DNA of 11,648 nucleotides, from NCBI GenBank assembly GCA_036506275.1, contig DASXSB010000117.1, positions 1 to 11,648 on the forward strand. Reading direction: 5' to 3'. The translations under genes were made by a program, and so were the position numbers. Under the pieces are notes generated by a model. It searched no databases, had not been told where the DNA came from, and saw only the letters and a program-made list of their open reading frames with translations. Below, piece by piece: positions 7,847-11,648 of the stretch. The stretch's first letter is position 1. Each line of letters begins with the position of its first letter. This DNA is from DASXSB01 sp036506275. GTDB lineage: Bacteria; Methylomirabilota; Methylomirabilia; Rokubacteriales; CSP1-6.

Positions 7847-8922
7847 GGGTAGCGCTCGAAGAGCGCGCCCCACGACGTGCGCGCGAACGCGCGGATCCGG
7901 CTCCGGCCCACCGTCGGGTACCAGAGGAGGTCGTGATAGACGTTGGACGCGAACGGCGCCCACACCATCAGCGGCGAGTGCAGCAGCAGTCGCTTGAGCG
8001 GACGGAGCGGCCCCTTCCGGATGAGCTGATCGCCCCAGATGACGACGCTCCGGCGCGTGTGGAATCCCATGTTGACGCGGGCGGCGTCCTCGTCGCCGAG
8101 CAGCTCGATCTGCGCCGGATCCGCCACGCCGAGGCCGCGCTCGTGGCACATACGCAGATACGGAATGGCGAGCGGATCGAAGCCCATGATGCGGGCGGCG
8201 ATGGCGTCGATCGCAACCTGATCCGCGGAGGCCAGGATCAAGTTCCCCACGCGCGGAATCATCGTGCGCGGCCCCGCCCCGTCGCCCATCACGGTGCCGT
8301 CCATGACCGCGAAGACGCCCGGATGCAGCTCGCGCTGCATGTACATGAGGTCGACCATCACCTCGTGGATGAACTCGTGCGCGTAGTGACGGACTTCTTT
8401 CAGCAGTCCACCGAACGCGTTCTTGATGGCGCCGGTGGTGATCGAGTGGCCGTGCACTTTCACGCTAGGGAGGTGACAGACGTTCTTCCCCACGTACATC
8501 TTGGGGATCTCGATGCCCTCCGGGAAGATCGCGTTCAGCTTGAGCAGCGGCGACTGGAACCGATAGACGATCCACTCCACGTCGGGGAGCGGGATGAACG
8601 GTAGCCCGTGGCGCTCGAGCACCGCTTTCCACTTGTTGTTCCGGCAGCCGGACACGGGGTCGGTGACGACGGTCTTGTTCTCCACCGGGAACAGGCGCTC
8701 GCGACGGTAGCCGTCACCGAGCAGCGTGGTGAGGATGCCGTCCACCTGCCACGGCTGGCTCGAGCAGGCCGGGAAGTACTTCGTCCACGAGAGGTTGAGC
8801 TTGAGGATGAGATCCTGCTCGGGAGGAATCACGGCGTCGTACTTCACGAGACGGAGGAGGCGGCCGTAGTCCTCGACGACGGTCTCCGGCCGCGTGCGGA
8901 GAACGGCCACCGCACTTTTCAT
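7843..8922 (-). CDS. DUF362 domain-containing protein, function unknown
   Basis: The 359-residue product matches my memory of the DUF362 family, whose biochemical role is not established; some members are fused to ferredoxin-type domains, but this one is not. Conserved-looking segments include LILKLNLSW (38-46), VCHLPSVKVHGHSITTGAIKN (148-168), VMDGTVMGDGAGP (206-218) and the helix-rich ASADQVAIDAIAARIMGFDP (231-250). Cysteines occur at 53, 93, 149 and 259, but not as a CxxCxxC iron-sulfur motif. No signal peptide or clear membrane segment is seen. I chose the ATG at 8922 over an in-frame GTG at 8934 because AGGTG sits nine bases before the ATG and would otherwise overlap the GTG itself. It follows the prenyltransferase gene after 46 bases and overlaps gltX by 4. 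Confidence 0.85.
   Translation of the reverse strand: MKSAVAVLRTRPETVVEDYGRLLRLVKYDAVIPPEQDLILKLNLSWTKYFPACSSQPWQVDGILTTLLGDGYRRERLFPVENKTVVTDPVSGCRNNKWKAVLERHGLPFIPLPDVEWIVYRFQSPLLKLNAIFPEGIEIPKMYVGKNVCHLPSVKVHGHSITTGAIKNAFGGLLKEVRHYAHEFIHEVMVDLMYMQRELHPGVFAVMDGTVMGDGAGPRTMIPRVGNLILASADQVAIDAIAARIMGFDPLAIPYLRMCHERGLGVADPAQIELLGDEDAARVNMGFHTRRSVVIWGDQLIRKGPLRPLKRLLLHSPLMVWAPFASNVYHDLLWYPTVGRSRIRAFARTSWGALFERYP
7852..7866 (-). other. Inverted repeat just before the gltX start
   Basis: On the minus strand GCGCTC and GAGCGC flank TTC, a perfect 6-bp stem with a three-base loop. It ends five bases before the gltX GTG, where a Shine-Dalgarno sequence would normally sit. It lies within the last codons of the DUF362 gene, so coding constraint or chance could also explain it. 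Confidence 0.35.
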
Positions 8923-8931
8923 CGCCGCGCG

Positions 8932-8936
8932 CACCT
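8932..8936 (-). promoter_or_regulatory. Probable ribosome binding site of the DUF362 gene
   Basis: AGGTG on the minus strand lies nine bases before the ATG at 8922. It favours that start over the GTG at 8934, which shares bases with the motif. Confidence 0.5.
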
Positions 8937-8968
8937 CATGGAACGATCATTTTACTCCACCCCCGTAC
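8937..8968 (-). promoter_or_regulatory. Possible weak promoter in the largest intergenic spacer
   Basis: This part of the 46-base gap holds the most AT-rich run near the junction, with TAAAAT at 8949-8954 on the minus strand, close to a -10 consensus. About 17 bases further upstream the sequence is GTGGAG, a poor match to a -35 box. It is the best candidate in the window for an internal promoter driving DUF362, gltX and downstream genes, but the support is thin. Confidence 0.2.
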
Positions 8969-8979
8969 CTACTCCACCC
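8953..8979. repeat. 10-bp direct repeat, period 17
   Basis: TACTCCACCC occurs at 8953-8962 and again at 8970-8979 on the plus strand. The second copy covers the prenyltransferase stop region; the first lies in the spacer before DUF362. It may be a small duplication remnant or a paired protein-binding site. Confidence 0.55.
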
Positions 8980-9847
8980 GCGTGCCGTAGATGATCGCGA
9001 GCACGGCCACGATCCAGCACAGCGTGTTGAACAGGAGCGCGCGATCGTGGAGAAACAGCTCGGACGGGTTCCCCCCGAGCTGGCGCTGATAGAGCAGATA
9101 GAGGTAGCGGAAGATGCCGTAGAGCACGAACGGCAACGTCGCGGGGAGGAGCTGCGTGTGGAACTTCGCCACCGTCTCCGGCGACATCGTGTAGAGGGCG
9201 TAGGCGGTGACGGTGGACGCCGTCACCACCGCGATCATCTGATCGAGGAGGCTCGCGCTGTACTGGGCGAGGATCGGGCGGTGGCGAGGGGCGTCGCCGT
9301 CGAGGGCCAAATACTCGTGGCGGCGCTTGCCGAGAGCGAGGAAGAGGGCGAGGAGGACCGTGCAGATCAGGAGCCAGCCCGAGATCGCCACGTGGATGGC
9401 GAGGGTGCCCCCGAGCGCGCGCAGGACGAAACCGACGGCCACCACCAGCACGTCCACGATGACGACGTGCTTGAGCCAGACGGAATAGGCGACGAGCAGA
9501 ACCGTGTAGGCGGCGCCCACGAGCGCGAACGCGGGCGACAGCATCAGGCCGGCACCGAGGCCGAGGACCAGCAACACCGCCGCCGCCACCAGCGCCACGC
9601 GCGGCCGGAGGCGGCCGGAGGCGACCGGGCGCTCGCGCTTTTTCGGGTGAAGCCGGTCACGCTCGCGATCGGCGACGTCGTTGACGAGATAGACGGCGCC
9701 GGAGAGCGCGCAGAACACGACGAAGGCGGCGAGCGCGCGCCCGGCGGCGGGCGTGAAGAGCTTCTGGCCGAAGACGAGCCCCGCGAAGACGACGAGGTTC
9801 TTCACCCACTGCCGCGGCCGCAGCGAGAGGACGAGCGCGCTCAGCAC
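8969..9847 (-). CDS. UbiA-superfamily prenyltransferase, decaprenyl-phosphate phosphoribosyltransferase-like
   Basis: This 292-residue polytopic inner-membrane protein has about eight to nine hydrophobic segments. It opens LRPRQWVKNLVVFAGLVFG (9-27), a start characteristic of the decaprenyl-phosphate phosphoribosyltransferase branch (mycobacterial UbiA, Rv3806c) rather than quinone prenyltransferases. The first Mg2+-binding motif NDVADRERD is at 56-64 (N56, D57, D60, D64), followed by KKRERPVASG (69-78). The second conserved loop is YSVWLKHVVIVDV (121-133), and LALGKRRHE is at 170-178. The mycobacterial enzyme joins PRPP to decaprenyl phosphate, the first committed step to the arabinose donor DPA. 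No DprE1/DprE2-type epimerase is in the window, so the final product here is unknown. The GTG start is nine bases after the aminotransferase stop, without a clear Shine-Dalgarno sequence. Confidence 0.9.
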   Translation of the reverse strand: MLSALVLSLRPRQWVKNLVVFAGLVFGQKLFTPAAGRALAAFVVFCALSGAVYLVNDVADRERDRLHPKKRERPVASGRLRPRVALVAAAVLLVLGLGAGLMLSPAFALVGAAYTVLLVAYSVWLKHVVIVDVLVVAVGFVLRALGGTLAIHVAISGWLLICTVLLALFLALGKRRHEYLALDGDAPRHRPILAQYSASLLDQMIAVVTASTVTAYALYTMSPETVAKFHTQLLPATLPFVLYGIFRYLYLLYQRQLGGNPSELFLHDRALLFNTLCWIVAVLAIIYGTRVE

Positions 9848-9856
9848 GGCGTGCCG

Positions 9857-10969
9857 TCAGAGACGCTCGCAGGCGCGGCGGACGGCGTCCGCCACCGCCG
9901 TCACCTCGCGCTCGGACAGCTCGGCGAAGCACGGGAGCGACAGCACCTCGCGCGCCGCCCGCCACGACTCCGGCCACGTCCGCTCCGACCCGGGATAACG
10001 GTCGGCGAAGAGCGGTTGCCCGGGCGCGGGCAACGGATAGTGCACGGCGGTGCCGACGCCGAGGTCGGCGAGCGCCTTCGCGAAGGCATCGCGCTGGGGA
10101 TGACGCACGGTGAAGAGATGGTAGACGTGGCGCGCCTGCGGCCGCTCCCCGGGCAGCGTGAGCGGCAGCCCCGCCAGCAATTCGCGATAGCGAGCGACGA
10201 TGCGGCGCCGCGCCTCCGTCCACTCCGCCAGCCGCGCCAGCTTCACGCGCAGGAGCGCGGCCTGCAGCTCGTCGAGCCGGCTGCAGTAGCCGATCTCCAC
10301 GTGGCGATAGCGGCCGGCATCGCCGTGGTGGCGCAGCCGGCGCACGTGGGCGGCGACGTCCTCGCGGTCGGTGACGACCATGCCGCCGTCGCCGCACGCG
10401 CCCAGATTCTTGGTGGGGTAGAACGAGAGGCACGCGACGTCACCCCACGCGCCCACGGGTCGGCCCTCCCAGGCGGCGCCGATGGCCTGGGCGGCATCCT
10501 CGACGATCGCCACCCCGCGGTCGCGGGCGAGGGCGGCGAGGCGATCCATGGCGGCGGGATGGCCGTAGAGGTGCACGGGAAGGATCGCGCGCGTGCGCGG
10601 CGTGAGGGCGCGTTCCACCGCCGCCACGTCGAGCGTGAACGTCTCCGGCTCGATGTCGACGAAGACGGGCGTGGCGCCCGCCATCACGATGGTCGAGCTG
10701 GAGGCCACGAACGAGAAGGCGGGCGTGATGACCTCGTCGCCCGGCCCCACGCCGAGGGCGGCGAGGGCGAGGCGGAGGGCGTCGGTGCCGGAGCCCACGC
10801 CGACGGCGTAGCGGACGCCGCAGAGCGCGGCCACCGCGGCTTCCAGCGCCTCGCCCTCGGGGCCGAGGACGAAGCGGGTGGAGTCGAGCACGCGCGCCAT
10901 CGCCGCCGCCAATTCGGAGCGGAGATCGGCGTGCTGCCGAGCTAGGTCGAAGAGCGGAACGGTGGTCAT
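9857..10969 (-). CDS. DegT/DnrJ/EryC1/StrS family PLP-dependent sugar aminotransferase
   Basis: Members transfer an amino group, usually from glutamate, to nucleotide-activated keto-sugars for lipopolysaccharide, capsule or glycan synthesis. The 370 residues show the fold-type I layout of the family: PLFDLARQHADL near the N-terminus, the phosphate-binding GSGTDALRLAL (59-69), PVHLYGHPA (131-139), EDAAQAIGA (157-165, Asp158 contacting the PLP ring nitrogen) and SFYPTKNLGACGDGG (182-196) with the Schiff-base lysine at Lys187. The ATG at 10969 gives the standard N-terminus and overlaps the lptD stop as ATGA. Longer in-frame sequence upstream is inside lptD and is not protein-like. The product cannot be assigned to a specific sugar. 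Its neighbours, lptD upstream and a polyprenyl-phosphate enzyme downstream, fit surface glycan synthesis. Confidence 0.95.
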   Translation of the reverse strand: MTTVPLFDLARQHADLRSELAAAMARVLDSTRFVLGPEGEALEAAVAALCGVRYAVGVGSGTDALRLALAALGVGPGDEVITPAFSFVASSSTIVMAGATPVFVDIEPETFTLDVAAVERALTPRTRAILPVHLYGHPAAMDRLAALARDRGVAIVEDAAQAIGAAWEGRPVGAWGDVACLSFYPTKNLGACGDGGMVVTDREDVAAHVRRLRHHGDAGRYRHVEIGYCSRLDELQAALLRVKLARLAEWTEARRRIVARYRELLAGLPLTLPGERPQARHVYHLFTVRHPQRDAFAKALADLGVGTAVHYPLPAPGQPLFADRYPGSERTWPESWRAAREVLSLPCFAELSEREVTAVADAVRRACERL

Positions 10970-11648
10970 CGTGATGATGCTCCTCCTCCTCCCAGACCGC
11001 CGCCGAGAGCGCCCAGACCCGCCGACGTGCTGAGCGGAGCGCCCACCCCGAGCAGGTTCACGGTGAACACCACCGAATCCTCGTGCTTGTTGCGGCTCAC
11101 GTACTCGACGCTGAGCGCCCAGCACTGGTAACGGAGGTCGAAGCCGACGCGGTTCTCCACGAAGGTGTCGGTCTTGAGGTCCCAGTTGGTGGTGGCGCGC
11201 GCGACGAGGAAGCGTGTCAGCTCCGCCGTCACCGAGCCTTGCAGGAAGTCGGCGACGTGGCGCTCGAAGCGCGTCCCGATGGTGGCCGTCACGTGGGGCA
11301 CGTTGAGGGAGACGTCCATGGTCGCGCGCTGGAAGCCGTCGCCGTAGAAGTTGTAGCTCGTGTCCCCGCGGAAGACGAAGAGGCGATTGGGATTGATGAT
11401 GAGGTCGGCGTCGAGGTTCCCGATCGGCGTCACCTGATTCTTGAAGTCGTAGGAGTGAGTCACCGTGAACCGCAGCGCCTCCCATCGCGTGGGCTCGGTG
11501 CCTTCCGGCGCCACCGTGCGCGCGCGCAGGCGGTTGACGAGCGAATAGGTGAACGCGCTCGACTCCGGAATCACGTCGATGCTCTGCTGGTAGACGGGCA
11601 GCTTGTCCAGGTTGTTGCCGATGAGGTAGGTGTAGTTCACGCGCGGCT
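10966..11648 (-). CDS. lptD: LPS-assembly protein LptD, C-terminal part of the beta-barrel (partial at its 5' end)
   Basis: LptD is the outer-membrane barrel that, with LptE, inserts lipopolysaccharide into the outer leaflet. Only about the last 226 residues are visible; the frame is open to the window edge, so the N-terminus lies outside. The fragment shows alternating polar/hydrophobic beta-strands with aromatic girdle residues, beginning PRVNYTYLIGNN. It ends in a characteristic LptD-like segment, VGFDLRYQCWALSVEYVSRN, then VVFTVNLLGVG. This resembles the E. coli C-terminal region where Cys724 and Cys725 form disulfides, but only one cysteine is present here (codon 11122-11124). A 24-residue Gly/Ser/Ala-rich tail follows the last strand. 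The stop overlaps the aminotransferase ATG. Another outer-membrane barrel is possible but less likely given the CWAL segment. Confidence 0.82.
   Translation of the reverse strand, partial: PRVNYTYLIGNNLDKLPVYQQSIDVIPESSAFTYSLVNRLRARTVAPEGTEPTRWEALRFTVTHSYDFKNQVTPIGNLDADLIINPNRLFVFRGDTSYNFYGDGFQRATMDVSLNVPHVTATIGTRFERHVADFLQGSVTAELTRFLVARATTNWDLKTDTFVENRVGFDLRYQCWALSVEYVSRNKHEDSVVFTVNLLGVGAPLSTSAGLGALGGGLGGGGASSR
10981..10990 (-). promoter_or_regulatory. Purine-rich ribosome binding site of the aminotransferase gene
   Basis: The minus strand reads AGGAGGAGGA, 11 bases before the ATG. It is formed by the Gly-rich end of lptD. The spacing is slightly long, but the ATGA overlap also supports coupling. 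Confidence 0.55.

Noticed and set aside
6920..7852. A plus-strand open frame opposite gltX
   Set aside because: Codon-aligned shadow of gltX without family motifs.
7847..8149. A longer N-terminal extension of GluRS
   Set aside because: It is an out-of-frame reading of the DUF362 gene, and GluRS proteins start just before the HIGH-motif region.
8894..10945. A plus-strand open frame of 683 codons opposite the prenyltransferase and aminotransferase
   Set aside because: It is codon-aligned antisense to both genes and has low-complexity composition. Both minus-strand proteins have clear motifs.
10970..11485. A longer N-terminal extension of the aminotransferase
   Set aside because: It is an out-of-frame reading of lptD. 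The ATG at 10969 gives the family's usual N-terminus.
1..11648. Mobile element, defence island or CRISPR signal
   Set aside because: No transposase, integrase, repeat array, terminal repeats or composition break was seen; all genes share the same GC-rich style and tight spacing.

Overview
This window is a compact, very GC-rich stretch of bacterial chromosome. It holds ten protein genes, all on the minus strand, read from high to low coordinates: the C-terminal part of lptD, a DegT/DnrJ-type sugar aminotransferase, a UbiA-superfamily polyprenyl-phosphate phosphoribosyltransferase-like membrane protein, a DUF362 protein, gltX, a histidine phosphatase, a YjbB/NptA-type Na+/phosphate transporter with a PhoU-like tail, glnB (PII), glnE, and the N-terminal part of polA. 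The two end genes run off the window. An LptD-like outer-membrane protein implies a diderm (Gram-negative) host. The GC content, frequent GTG starts and enzyme flavour resemble Candidatus Rokubacteria/Methylomirabilota or other high-GC diderms, but that placement is inference only.

Layout. The first block (about 8969-11648) is cell-envelope themed: LPS export to the outer membrane, a PLP-dependent sugar aminotransferase and a polyprenyl-phosphate-modifying membrane enzyme. A 46-base spacer (8923-8968) is the largest intergenic interval and the only plausible internal promoter site. The second block (6437-8922) is DUF362, gltX and the histidine phosphatase. The third block (748-5757) concerns phosphate and nitrogen: the transporter, PII, and the glutamine synthetase adenylyltransferase that PII controls in the well-studied systems. 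polA follows directly.

Five of the nine junctions are 4-base start/stop overlaps (four GTGA, one ATGA), and the rest are gaps of 4, 9, 26 and 46 bases. The order therefore looks like one or two long, translationally coupled transcripts. No stretch over 300 bases lacks a gene. I see no tRNA, rRNA, CRISPR array, insertion sequence, integrase, attachment site or convincing intrinsic terminator.

I did not find a clearly new biological system. Most genes are conserved housekeeping or envelope functions. The points worth a second look are the coupling of a PhoU-tailed phosphate transporter to PII and GlnE, an apparent DPPR-synthase-like enzyme with no visible DprE1/DprE2 partner, the DUF362 gene of unknown role, the single cysteine in LptD where E. 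coli has a pair, and two small hairpins at gene junctions that lack Shine-Dalgarno sequences.
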